Shown piece by piece: positions 51,141 to 62,102 of a DNA stretch of 64,000 nt. Source of the stretch: Rhizophagus clarus. Taxonomy: Eukaryota > Glomeromycota > Glomeromycetes > Glomerales > Glomeraceae. The position numbers and the translations under genes were made by a program. Position 1 is the stretch's first letter. Each line of letters starts with the position of its first letter. Under the pieces are notes generated by a model. The model was not told where the DNA came from. It searched no databases and saw only the letters and a list, made by a program, of their open reading frames with translations. Location: NCBI GenBank assembly GCA_015698045.1, contig BLAL01000261.1, forward strand, positions 744,001 through 808,000. Direction: 5' to 3'.

Positions 51141-51413
51141 ATGAATCATGAACAACCATCAACCAATCGAACAGCAACTCGAATGGAAGGTGCTCCTTCA
51201 AACTTTCCGTACAATAACTTAAATATTTCTTGCGACTTTTCAAATACATCCTCTTACACAATTAAAAATACAATTCGTAAACGTCGAAATCAACGACAAC
51301 TAAGAAAACGCGGAATTACAAATATGTTGAATTATATCAGGAGATTACCGCCAATACAAAACTCAAATGATCCATCCACAAATCAACTTTTTAATGGGAG
51401 TACTTTTCCCTAA
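51141..51413 (+). CDS. Small basic hypothetical protein (90 aa)
   Basis: An uninterrupted frame from ATG 51141, preceded by A/T-rich leader and by the duplicated upstream block. The N-terminal half is Asn/Ser/Thr-rich (NHEQPSTNRTATRMEGAP). The middle is strongly basic (IRKRRNQRQLRKR), as in nucleic-acid binding or nuclear-localised peptides, with a Pro/Asn-rich end. No signal peptide or known domain was seen. It is favoured over chance because the region in front of it is conserved in a second copy whose corresponding frame would lie beyond the window end. Confidence 0.45.
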   Translation: MNHEQPSTNRTATRMEGAPSNFPYNNLNISCDFSNTSSYTIKNTIRKRRNQRQLRKRGITNMLNYIRRLPPIQNSNDPSTNQLFNGSTFP

Positions 51414-51480
51414 AGATTATTCTGATTACATTCGCTTATCATTAATATTTAATTAAATTATCTCATCTTCGCTTACATTT

Positions 51481-51658
51481 ATCGCTGTTTTCAAAATGGT
51501 TGATACTATTATATTTGGAAGTAAAAAAAAAAGAAAACCGAAAACCGGACGAAAACTGGACGAAAACCAGACAAAAATGGACGAAAACTGGACAAATATT
51601 GGTATTCGAATATTTAATATCTTAAATATATAGCATCAACCATTTTGAAAACGGTGAT
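51481..51658. mobile_element. Fold-back element with internal minisatellite
   Basis: GTTTTCAAAATGGTTGAT at 51486-51503 is matched by its inverse in 51630-51658, giving terminal inverted repeats of about 29 bp with few mismatches. The interior (51535-51600) consists of GGACGAAAACT-type units. No coding capacity. The target duplication is unclear (TTA/TAA at the edges). Confidence 0.6.
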
Positions 51659-53159
51659 AATTTCGAAATCGTTATTCTAATTCCGTTCGTAAATCGTAAA
51701 TTTAATTTAAAAATGAAAAACCTGTATATGACAACACTCGAATATTTCGATTATCATTAACAAGTTTACTTTCTTACTTTCGAAATTAATTTTGTTATCG
51801 AATATTATTTATTTATAGTATATCTTAAACGACAAAAGTTATAGTATGTACTGTATTATTTATCAAATTCATTTGCTTTCGGACTAAAAACATAAAAATT
51901 TTTTTTTTCCTTTTTTTTTTCTTTCTTGTGTATTTTATTACTTTATTAGCTATGTAGAATTTCTCTTCCAAGGCGATTTTTTTATACTATTTATTATTAA
52001 TACAAATGGTTTGAACAAGTAATTATTTTGAAAACTTTTTTCTTTCATGAAAGAAATTTCCTCTCCACGAAAAATAGAAAACAACTATTAATACATTACG
52101 ACTTTTCAATTAGAAACTAATCGAATAAATTATTTACCAATTTGAATCATTCGTTTGATCGAATTTAATTTATAGCCTTTCTGTTGTTCTGTTGTTCACT
52201 TTCATAAATCGACATGTTAAAAGTCAATTAAATTCACAAATTTATAAAGAATTATGTGCCTGCCTTAGCAAGAACGCAGAAATTTGGTTCACCGCAGAAA
52301 TGAACTGTTATTTATCAATACAGGCGGACTTCCAATGAATTATCCATCTTCATGCATCTATCTCACAGCAATATCAAATGAAGAATTTCGTAATTTAAGT
52401 TAGAAAGAGAATATGAAAAAAATACCTTTCTTAAGTTTTATGTATTATTATGATTCATGATATATGATTTAATGTTATATAATTATAAAAACCTATATTT
52501 TTCTCATAGAACGTGGAATAATAATAATTGCTTATTAAATCAACAATTCAACATAATATATAAATGTATTTCAATTTTATTACTTTGGCATGCCTAACTG
52601 AAGCAGAAATTTCATTATTTGATTGGCCTGCTTTATCTATTAATAGTTATATATACAATCTTAATAATTCTACATAGATTGAATGTTCAAAGAGGTCGTA
52701 TCCAACTTTCACGACTCGATCATGGACAAATTCATAAGTTAAATTAGTCAGTATGATAATGGTGGTAATGACAATCACTTTGCTCGAAAATGTGCTTTAT
52801 TTTTATTTTTTATATCGTAATTAAAATAATTTTTGTATTCAAATTGTGAAGAAATAAAAATTATCCTGTCAATCAAAGTTTTATTTATTAACAAATATTT
52901 AATTTATTTTATTTTTACTGGAGGTAATCATAAATACAGTAAATACACTAAACGACAATGAAGTTCTACTATATATGTACTGTATGTATCCATTTAGCTA
53001 ACTAATATTAAGCACCAACGGTGAACAGGTTAAATATGAGCAAACACGAATGAAGGTAAAAATAGTTATCTGTTAGAAGTAAAGATAAAATAAAAGAAAG
53101 AAAGAAAAAATTATCAAAAGGAAAATAAATCTATAATTAGTGCTCCAATCGATACGAGT
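51659..53159. other. Intergenic region
   Basis: AT-rich; no supported frame. A GAAA-rich microsatellite-like patch at 53090-53125. Confidence 0.4.
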
Positions 53160-53285
53160 TAACCCGGGTTATCGACTTAAATGCGAGTCGCTGATTTCAT
53201 AATGTACGGGACACGTGACAAATTTTCATGCCGAGAACTTTGTCGGGTTCTGGGTTGTCAAATTGATAAGCACGTGATAGCTGAT
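53160..53285. mobile_element. hAT-like terminal fragment (inverted match to 61.6 kb)
   Basis: GCTGATTTCATAATGTAC followed by GACACGTGACAA and TGCCGAGAACTTTGTC matches the reverse complement of about 61634-61700 with few differences. At 61756 the other copy ends in the hAT-type end CATCCCTA. Here the terminal bases are eroded. Confidence 0.55.
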
Positions 53286-53963
53286 CATCTTACTGCGTTA
53301 ACATCGTGTCTTCTTTCTACGCTAGCTAGCCCTAAAAATATATCCTAATGCCTACTTTAAAATTGAATAACCATCTTCGTTGGTTAATAGTCGAAAGGAC
53401 CTTGGAAGGTTTACCATGTAGAACAATAGCAAATCAACTCCAAATTAGTAAATCTTCCGTTTCTAGAATATTTTTACGTTTCAAAAAGTATGATTGTGTT
53501 GAAGATTTGTTATCATTAGAACCAGGACGATCAAGAATTCTTAAAATTGAAGATACAAAATACTTAGAAGCCTTTTAAAAGAAAGGTAGATTGGTATTTG
53601 TGGGAATTACAATCTGAAACGGAGTTATGGTTAGGCAACCAAATTGGTTACTGTACAATATGGAGAGCCATACATCGTCTTGGTTATACACATAAACAGG
53701 TAAAATTTTTACATGACATTTATTTATATTCATTTTCTTTAAATGTAGTTTCATGGTTTATTATTTATTTTTTAGTTGTCTAAACTAGCACAAGAACGCA
53801 ATGAAAATGAGAGATTAAATTTCATAGCGCATATGTCACATCACAGCTAGTATTTTCTGATGAGTCAGCTTATTATAGAAGAACACTTTCTCGTCGTTAT
53901 GGATGAATTTTAGAGAGAGGCGTGCATATAAACCTACATTTTTTGTCCATGGAAAAAGATATA

Positions 53964-55296
53964 CACTCCCCGACCAAAAGTCTCCGACCACTTTAAAACC
54001 GGAAAAAAATACACCAACTTCAACATTTAATTTCTTAATGATTTATAAATAAACATTGTAAAAAATTTATATAGTTTTATTCAGAAAAACGTGAATTTTA
54101 TTAATATCTAGTTGGATTTCCGTGGCTATCTAATACAGCTTAAACCCTCCTTGGCAAACTTTCAACTAAATTTGTTAAAATTTCGGGTTCGATTTTATTC
54201 CATTCCTCCTCCAAGATTACCATTAATTCCTCAATATTTTTTGGATGAGGTTTGTGTTCCCGGACTCTCCTTTCCAAAACATCCCACAAATGTTCAATTG
54301 GGTTAAAGGTCCGGGCTCTGTGCAGGCCATGGAAAGTCTATTATCGAATTATCCTCTTTCCATTGTTTAACCGTTCTTGCTCTATGCACTGGGGCATTGT
54401 CATCTTGAAAAATATATTGTGAATTGTTTTCTAAACTATTATAGAAGGGTAAAAAAGTGTTTTCTAATATTCCCATATATACAGAAGCATTAATACTACC
54501 AGAAACTTGGATTAAAGGACCAATTTTATCTTTCGCAAAACACCCCCATACCATAACACCTTGGTTTCCGGATTTTACAGTTGGAATCAAGCAATCCACA
54601 TCATATTTTTCATGTGGTTTACGCCAAACCCAGTGGTGTGCATCATTTTGGAATATCATAAAGCGGGATTCATCACTCCAAATGATAAAATTCCACTCAT
54701 CATCCCAATTTCTTCTTTCACGGCACCATTCTAGTCTTTTTTTACGATTTGCTTCAGAAACAAATGGTTTTCTCTTTCCAGCTCGTCCAAAAAAACCCTC
54801 AGAGTGTAAAGTACGTTTTATAGTATTAGAGGATACTGAAATTGATAAAGATTCACTAAATTTTTTTGTCATTTCCTCTAGTGATTGTTGCCGGTCTTCC
54901 TTAAGTGTTCTTACAAGTTGTCTAACGTTTCTTTCTGTGAGTTTTAGTGGCCTTCCCGAACGTGAAGAAGCTGTAATTTGTCCTGAATTTTTGTAACTCG
55001 TTATAGTATCATGGATAGTGCTTTTAGGGTGCCCAAGAATTTCCCCAATATTTCGTTCACTATGACCTCCTTTCCAGAGACCAATAATCTCTCCTCGCTC
55101 AAACTCAGTAAGTTCACGTCTTTGGGACATTATAAAAATATATTTTTTTTTTATTTTCGGATAACTGAAAACAAGAGCTTCATGGGAAAAAAAAATTTTA
55201 TATGTTTATATTTAATGGATTTGGCGTAAACAAACTTAATAGGTAATGATCAGCAATAAAAAAATCGGGTGGTCGGAGACTTTTGATCGGGGAGTG
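53964..55296 (-). mobile_element. Tc1/mariner element with intact ends (1,333 bp)
   Basis: Inverted ends begin CACTCCCCGA(C/T)CAAAAG and continue TCTCCGACCAC; about 28 bp match with one difference. TA dinucleotides flank both ends (53962-53963 and 55297-55298), the target duplication typical of this superfamily. The element carries one transposase gene on the minus strand. Confidence 0.95.
54102..55130 (-). pseudogene. Tc1/mariner transposase with 1-nt insertion (DD34E)
   Basis: The frame starts at ATG 55130 (MSQRRELTEFERGEIIGLW). It has paired helix-turn-helix DNA-binding regions (IGEILGHPKSTIHDTI; KLTERNVRQLVRTLKED) and a basic linker. The catalytic core has the first Asp in IIWSDESRF and the second in FQDDNAPVH. 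The 275-codon frame stops right after QSPDL because of one extra T (CTTTAACCC for CTTAACCC). In the next frame NPIEHLWDVL supplies the Glu exactly 34 residues after the second Asp, and the protein runs on to DSHGNPTRY and TAA at 54104-54102. One base is all that separates it from an intact frame, so the insertion is young. The ends are still recognisable targets for a related transposase. Confidence 0.9.
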
Positions 55297-55707
55297 TACC
55301 ATAGAAGGAGGATTAGTAGGGCTCATGAATAGTACTGATTATAGTTATTTTGTTGAGCATATTTTGGTAATTATTAGCATTACTATTTTATAAATATTTA
55401 ACTATGTAATATTAAAATATTCTAATTTTATTTTTTTTTTATTAAAGCTTCCTAAGATGAACGCATATCCTGGTCCCTATAGTGTTTTGGTACTTGATAA
55501 TGCATCCATTCATAAAGGGCAATATTTACTTGATAATTGTAATTCAAAAGGAGTGAGAATAAAATTTTACCACCATATTCTCCAGACCTCAATCCAGTAT
55601 GTAATTTATGGTCTATTTATTATTTTGTTTAAATTTATTATATTTATTAATCGATTGTAAAAAATTAATTACATCAAAATAAAGATTGGATTGAGACTAT
55701 GCAAGAC

Positions 55708-56179
55708 TAGGGATGCCAAAAGTTCAGTTATAACCGTTCATAACCGGTTTTTGCCGGTTCAGTTTCAGTTCGGTTTTAGTCCAAGACTGACCGGCTAACC
55801 GTCAGTTTTATATATATATAAAAATGATGAAGAAACCGATCAGTTAATTGTATATATTTTACAATATATTCTGGAAAAATATCTTTGTTTCAATTGAGAA
55901 TAACTAAAAAACATGAATTTGAAAATTTAATTTTATGCATTGATCACATGATTTACCTTATCGTAAAAAATCTCAAAATCAACACCATTTTAGTAAGAAA
56001 AAATTGTGTAAGTTTAAATGATATTACTAAATAAAGTCATAATTAACACCTTCTAATAACATTTTATTCAGTTTTGCGATCAGTTTTGCAGTTTAGTTTT
56101 ATCAATCGGTTTTGCAGTCAGTTCAGTTTTGGCTGAAAACTGCGGTTTTAAAACTGAAACCGAACCGTTGGCATCCCTA
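55708..56179. mobile_element. hAT-type MITE (472 bp) inside the outer transposase
   Basis: Ends TAGGGATGCC and GGCATCCCTA are perfect inverses. The 8-bp direct repeat TGCAAGAC flanks both sides (55700-55707 and 56180-56187). The interior is built of CAGTTTTG/ACCGGTT-type repeats without coding frame. Confidence 0.92.
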
Positions 56180-56224
56180 TGCAAGACCTTTTCAAGGCTT
56201 GGATTTTGCATGTATGGTAAAGAT

Positions 56225-57485
56225 TTATCTAAAGCTTGCTTCGAACATATTGGATATATTTGAAATAATATAAAAATTTATTCTCATTTTTTCTATTTCT
56301 ATCCATATATGAATATGCGTTTTAGTAAATACTTCTTCAATTAGTTGCTCTGGTAAAAACACTTTTCCATCTATTTTAAGTGAAGATTTGGTGACAAATC
56401 TTTTTCCTTCTGGAGGGCCCATTAAAAACACAAATCTAACAAAATCTTGGAAAGTCAATTTTTTTGTTATTTGAATATTCGCTTTGTATGGCATTTTTTT
56501 TAAGATGAATAGTAGCCAAATTAGGTTTTGATTTTTCTGGAGATTTAATTGGGATTGGCTTCAAGGCTTTAAGATATACATCATATTATATTATAAAATG
56601 TAAATGTTAGTTTAATACAATCATATTATGATAGAATTAGCATCATTAGGTACATTATCATTATGAACTTCCAAAGGTTTTTTAGAATCTGGATAACAAT
56701 AATTAATTTTATCAAAAATCTTAGTTGGAGGTGAATTAGTCACATCTACTCCAACAAATTTAGCGACCTAATAATTGATAAATTATGATTAGGTTTAATA
56801 ATTAGAATACTAACATCTAATTCTTTACCATTGCTCTTACACAGATTGTAATCATATCATTATTTAGTTTAAGGTGACGCTCATCCTCTGCAATTAAACA
56901 TTCTTGAATATGGTATTCACATTTAGGAAGATTGTTGTATATTTCTAACTTTGTAGCTTCTAATAATGAACCAGAAGAATTAGATTCTGATTCCTAAATG
57001 AAAGTACAAAAAATTATATTAATAAACTATAAATGCAAATTGTATATGTAGTACATCATCAGAATATATACACAAAGGTGTCGATTCACCTATATCATCA
57101 TCTATCACAGAACTCCCACAAATTTGGTTTCTCTTAGTTGGTTTTGTAATATATGCATAATTGTATATTCCTTCTTTTTTTGCATTCTGAAACAAATGCC
57201 ATGATAGCATCATTTGATTTAAGATTATAATGATCTGCTTTAACATTAAAAGATTTCTGATAACATATAAGTCCAAGTTCTATTTTTCACCACTCTATTG
57301 GAAGGTTACGAGATAAAATTTCTTCCTCAATCTGACCAAATATACTCAAATTATCCAAGTCATAAGGGATATCAATTGCACCATCAAGTTTTTTGCGTGG
57401 TTGTTAAAATTGATCAAAACAGACACACGTGACATATTCTAGTTTAAATATTAAGATTATAAGCTCGTATAAATAGGAAAAAAAC
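56225..57485 (-). pseudogene. 3' part of a split multi-exon hypothetical gene
   Basis: On the minus strand readable exon pieces follow in order. First is KKLDGAIDIPYDLDNLSIFG, with IEEEILSRNLPIEW ending in a TGA at 57289-57287. Then come SFNVKADHYNLKSNDAIMAF, GESTPLCIYSDDV, KLEIYNNLPKCEYHIQECLI and VAKFVGVDV. The last is a frame opening at 56494 (MPYKANIQITKKLTFQDFVR to 56225). Short introns separate them. No known domain is recognised. The final frame overlaps the end of the outer transposase on the other strand. The 5' part lies beyond the LINE, at 60.8-61.5 kb. Confidence 0.5.
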
Positions 57486-57488
57486 AGA

Positions 57489-60400
57489 CATCAACAAAGG
57501 TTCAGTGGAATTAAATTTTGGCCCAACACGCATTAATGTAGATGTAATTGGTAAAACCAATAACTTACGAATCCTAGGTGCCTACTTTAACGCCTTTAAC
57601 AATCATAACAAATTATATAAAAAACTACTGACTACAACAAACCACATGATACACATGATTAAGAAAAAAAAAATTACTGAAGACATGATTATATACGTAA
57701 TCAACAAAGTCATATTACCACGTCTCAAATATATGACACAGCATATAGTAGTCCCCAATCACATCAACAATCGCATTAACATCATTTTAAGATTAGCTTT
57801 TAAAACAATTTCCGGTCTCCCAAAAAATTTTTATACTGCAGCAATACACACACCTATAACGCCTAATATCATAGACTTTCATGATTTGCAAATTCGCGCC
57901 AAGATGGCAAATTTTTATGTGGCCTCTTTTAACCCTATAACTTCAGATTGCATCAAAATCCTTTTACTTCTATCACAGAACAACTTTTGGTACCTCTGAT
58001 CTCCTATTAATATTATTCAAACATTCCCCAAACCATTAGCCAAATTCAATAACATAGAATTATTAATACATTTAATGCGAAATTATAATTTTACTTTTAC
58101 AACTAACTTTAATTTCTCTACGAAAGGTGGATTCTTCCCTATTGTAGATTACCTCATCAACCCAAATCGTTTCTTCCGCTACATACGGTTGTTAAAGACA
58201 AAGAGAATCATGTTTTTAGATCAAATAATCCAACCAGACAGTGCCTTCTTCAAATCCTGGGATGAAATTAAGAACTCTTTACACAATAAAAAAGGACTGA
58301 CACTGTTATGGTACAAACACATGATCGATCAATATACGATCAACCCCAACAATCTGCATTTAAATTTCAACCTCCCACACCTTCCGCAACAAACACTGAA
58401 CGTTAAAAGACTGAAGAAAAATTTCAACTCGCCAAATCAAATGATCTGCCCACGAAATTCTTGGGCACATTTTTGGTCACCAAGCGTGAAAGATACAACA
58501 TATGGTAAAATTTTGAGTAAAGACAATCACACACCAAGTTCACCAATGATGATCATGGAACATTGGGTCCCATGCCTAATTACAGATAACCATAATAACG
58601 CGAGAGGTCATACACCCAACTCCCGCCCTAATTTTTTACAACCATGTGAAGGATGTAACCTTCATTACCCGTATTATATAGCAGACTTACGACCTAAGTG
58701 TATTTTATTTTTTGCTATTGATCGAAATTTAAACTTAAAGATTCACAACAATCAACACAGAGTGGACAGAAACTCGCTCCTTAGAACAACTGAACGACAT
58801 ACGAATAAAAGGGTACAAACAACACAGAGTCATCATTCATTGCGAACTTTAGCTTATAACGATTATTTATGAACTCATCAACTACTCAACATTGAGAGCT
58901 GTAGTACTTCCTACAATACACCTCTACCATCTGCTTCATTATCGAACAGATATCCTTCATCTTTTTTATATTATTTTTTTCTTTTATCATCTGATACATT
59001 AACAAATTTATTTGATTTTTATACAATGTTATGTTCTTTTTCATCAGATAATATTATAGAGATATATACAGATGGCATTTGCGACCTCAATCAACGTCAA
59101 GATATTACCATGGGCATCAGATGACACGTAACATGACCGTCCACCCCATCCCCTATTACATTCTCAGACTTTTGTAAACATTTTCCATCATCAACCAAAG
59201 CGGAAGCGTATGCAATTTGCACTGCTCTTTTGATCTGCCTATCACGCACCAAAGTTGACATTTATACAGATTCACTTTGTTGTATTAACACTTTCCAAAC
59301 TATCACACAATGCCTCATCACACTGTGACGACAATTAAAGATTCTGAATCATAACATCTGGTTCATCATTGCCAAAATTATTGAAGTCAACTTTCTAACA
59401 GTTACATTACACAAGGTTAAGGCCCATTCGGGCAACGCTCACAATGACAAAGCGGACACCTTAGCTAAAGCAGGCTTCACCTCTACACACTCAATCAATT
59501 TACATTGACAACACCTACCTAACAACATCCATTTTATTTGGGATCAACACCATGATAACATCGTTGTAGACTAAAATACGACACATCGCTAGAGATATAG
59601 GCAATAGACAAAAATTTAATGCATGGTTGGATTATACGACCAACACTACTCTCAAGCATGCTTCCTTTCACCAACAAATAGACTGGTTGATGATAGAGGA
59701 ATTCTTTAAATATAACCCATATGATCGTCCTACAAGTCATAAATTAACTAAATTTAGAGCGTGGCAATGCAAAACGGTCAATAATTTACTCCCTACTATG
59801 GACATTTTATATCAATGATATCCAACTTTATTCAAAGACAAATGCACTTGTTGGACTTGTGCCCAACACAAAGAAATGAACGAGAGCTTATGGCTTTGTC
59901 CAGTATATTTAGAAATCTTATGCCCACATATCGTCCAATTCATACAAGACTTAAAGATGGACATCAGACAAATGTGTGACCACGGGGACTCCCTATTAGA
60001 ACAAGAACTTAATAACAATTCTATCTTCAAATTTTTCCTACAACCGTGAGGTTGCTTACCACTACCTACAAGAGACAGCGTCTTCTATTTGACGGCTCAT
60101 CAAATTATCACGCACGATTTCAGCTACATCTTCAGAGGAAAATACAAATATAAGAAAACTCTTCGTAACAAGACCCTTAGCAAATTTTACGAACTCACGC
60201 AATTAATCAAACGAATTATTTGGAGCCTCGTAACAATAATTTTAAAAAATGGAAAGCCGCACAACGCATTACAAAAAACACTTACAAGCAGTATAGACGT
60301 AAAGCAAAAAAACCACATCTGCACACTGACTAAACTCCGCAACACATGAATAGTGAACCCACACCACGTCATCATTTCTCATACGCACAACGAAACACAG

Positions 60401-60810
60401 ACCTTCATTTTTACCAAATAGCCTCCTTCCGCAGTTTACAAGACCATAGCGTTGCATTTATATACGCTACATCAAGCAATTTTTGCCACCATGGCCCATG
60501 GTACCATTATGTCGTGGATTTGACGTCAACTTTTAATATAGATTTCTTTTTATTTTCTTTTTGTAATTTTAATTCAATGGTTTCTTTTCCTTTTTTTGGG
60601 GGGTGTGAAAGGTAGTCCTCTTGGGCTCGGCAAGCAGATTGACATCTGCTTCTGGTACTCAGGTGGACAAAGCGGGTTCTTTTAGAATCGGTGATAGTTA
60701 GTTATGGATTGGGTATTGTTTGTCAATTTTGTATTAGATAATCAATATTATTTCTGTCCTAATTGTTTATTCGTGTATAAAAATAAAAAATAAAAATAAA
60801 GATAAATAGT
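57489..60810 (+). mobile_element. 5'-truncated LINE (RT thumb to RNase H), copy B
   Basis: It starts inside the RT C-terminal region (GKTNNLRILGAYFNAF), passes a KGGFFPIVDYLI and KTKRIMFLDQII region and a CEGC segment, then an RNase H domain: IYTDGICD (Asp), STKAEAYAICTALL (Glu), DIYTDSLC (Asp) and HSGNAHNDKADTLAKAG. A CTCWTC zinc-like segment and a basic end follow. A 3' UTR and an A-rich tail (60778-60810) close the element. The 10-mer AAAAAACAGA occurs at 57479-57488 and 60811-60820, a likely target duplication. The reading frame is broken by eight TGA, one single-base shift near 59572 and no in-frame TAA or TAG. Confidence 0.85.
57505..60349 (+). pseudogene. LINE ORF2 C-terminal part with in-frame TGA codons
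   Basis: One frame runs 57505 to about 59571, and after a single-base shift a second runs on to TGA at 60347. In-frame TGA lie at 57997, 58870, 59122, 59134, 59326, 59506, 59816 and 60047. Several sit where Trp fits, for example in MGIR-stop-HVT of the RNase H domain, where the family usually has Trp. About 14 TGG Trp codons are also present, so usage is mixed. It may be decay or TGA read as Trp; see findings. The encoded protein would carry RNase H activity that removes RNA from the cDNA hybrid. Confidence 0.75.
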
Positions 60811-60820
60811 AAAAAACAGA

Positions 60821-61460
60821 TATAAATTAATAAAAATGATAATAAATACGTGTTTTTTTAGGTATACAGCTTGGTGTAATTGGTGCTGATGGAACAGATG
60901 GCACAGTATCTTCTAAATTGATCATATTTGTGGTTTCATTTCGAGTATGCTGTTTGTCTTCAATGGCTTTATTGGTCAAATTTGTAATATTTGTGGTTTC
61001 ATTTTGAGTAAGCTGTTTATTTTCAACGGCTTTATTAAGTATATGTGTTTAAATAAAATGAGTAATAATCATTAAATACTGTTAGATAATAATATTATGA
61101 ATAATACATAGTAGTATAATACCTTTAAATTTTCCACGATATATATCCATTCATACAATTTTTGCATATATTAACATTACAGTCATTACTTGGAGTCGGT
61201 GAAAGTTCAATATGTGGAGAAGCATTGGCAAAAAACCAGTTGATAAATTCTGTTTCCAGTGCAACTTTTTGTTTTGTAGCACCTTTTTGTGTAAGTGGTT
61301 TATGAGAAAAATCAATTTTATAGTCGCGTTCAGCTTTTTTTTTACTTCCATTCAATTTCTCTTGACTGGCAAGTGCAGTTTTGGCCGTACAGATTTTACA
61401 ATCTAAACAAATAAGACAGATAGAACAAACGTTCAATCGAAATGTTAAAGGATTAGGCAT
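60821..61460 (-). pseudogene. 5' part of the split hypothetical gene
   Basis: The frame starts at ATG 61460. It opens with a Cys-rich segment (CSICLICLDCKICTAKTAL) that could bind zinc or form a small Cys cluster, followed by a basic helical region and FINWFFANASPHIEL, with a C-x2-C piece (CKNC) near the end at 61125. After an intron, the region 61050-60860 reads as two 20-residue repeats with QLTQNETTN and QHTRNETTN, then LEDTVPSVPSAPITPS. The gene then meets the LINE and appears to resume at 57.4 kb. Function unknown. Confidence 0.5.
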
Positions 61461-61586
61461 TATTGTTGTTGTTATTAAAATTATTGATATTGATAAGATA
61501 AAGTCGATATACTATTATAGTTTATGTAACAAAAAGGTCTATTTTATATTGTGCACATGAATTACGTGTACAGAATACCACGTGTT

Positions 61587-61756
61587 TGGTTTACTTTTCA
61601 ATTTGCCGACAACCGACAACCCGACAACCCGATAACCCGGCAACCAGACAAAGTTCTCGGCAAGAAAATTGTCACGTGTCCTGTACATTATGAAATCAGC
61701 TGTAATCGTTTATGACCGACCGATAACCGACCGTGACCGACCGTTGCCATCCCTAA
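61587..61756. mobile_element. hAT-like right end
   Basis: A CGACAACCC/GACCGACCG-rich stretch ends in GTTGCCATCCCTA, nearly the same end as the MITE at 55708-56179 (GTTGGCATCCCTA). The inner part matches 53160-53285 in inverted orientation. No left partner with a matching target duplication was found. Confidence 0.55.
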
Positions 61757-62102
61757 TTCCTATTCTTTTAATACATTCCTTTCTGATTATAACGCATATA
61801 TTTAACTACCTAAATAATGTTAAATTAAATAGTTGTTATTATTACAAAGATTGCTTAACATACTTTTAACACGTATAGAAATAAAATTTTAAAACATCAT
61901 TCAAGATAAATTTCTGAAAATATATTGTTAGAAAATTAGTCTATTTAATCCTAAAAAAATCTAAAAAGTTATTTTAGTGGTAAAATCCTTATTTGTGTGA
62001 GTTAGATTAAACAGTATGGTTTATTCTTTAACTAGACTTCATTAAATGTAATTTAACAAAAAATTTAATAAAGCATTCGGTTTATGAAAAATATACAATA
62101 TA

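Larger units (their letters stand above)
53348..56263 (+). pseudogene. Outer Tc1/IS630-like transposase gene, split by two insertions
   Basis: ATG 53348 opens a helix-turn-helix region (TIANQLQISKSSVSRIF). After a frameshift near 53575 comes CTIWRAIHRLGYTHK, then a probable 75-nt intron (53700-53774). The first catalytic Asp is in FSDESAYYRR (near 53858). At 53964 the frame is cut by a mariner; removing that element and one TA restores RYTIEGG. After an intron (55377-55447) follow NAYPGPYSVLVLDNASIHKG with the second Asp and PPYSPDLNP. A second interruption at 55708-56179 is a hAT MITE. The frame then ends with KDLSKACFEHIGYI and TGA at 56261. The expected third catalytic Glu is not found clearly, and stops are present, so it is dead. 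Confidence 0.75.

Noticed and set aside
54457..55229. Plus-strand frames of 179 and 72 codons
   Set aside because: Shadows of the mariner transposase on the opposite strand.
60600..60700. GC-richer hairpin-like stretch (CTTGGGCTCGGCAAGCAG) considered as a tRNA-like gene
   Set aside because: It lies in the LINE 3' UTR and lacks the tRNA arms and a B-box; more likely the LINE's 3' recognition region.
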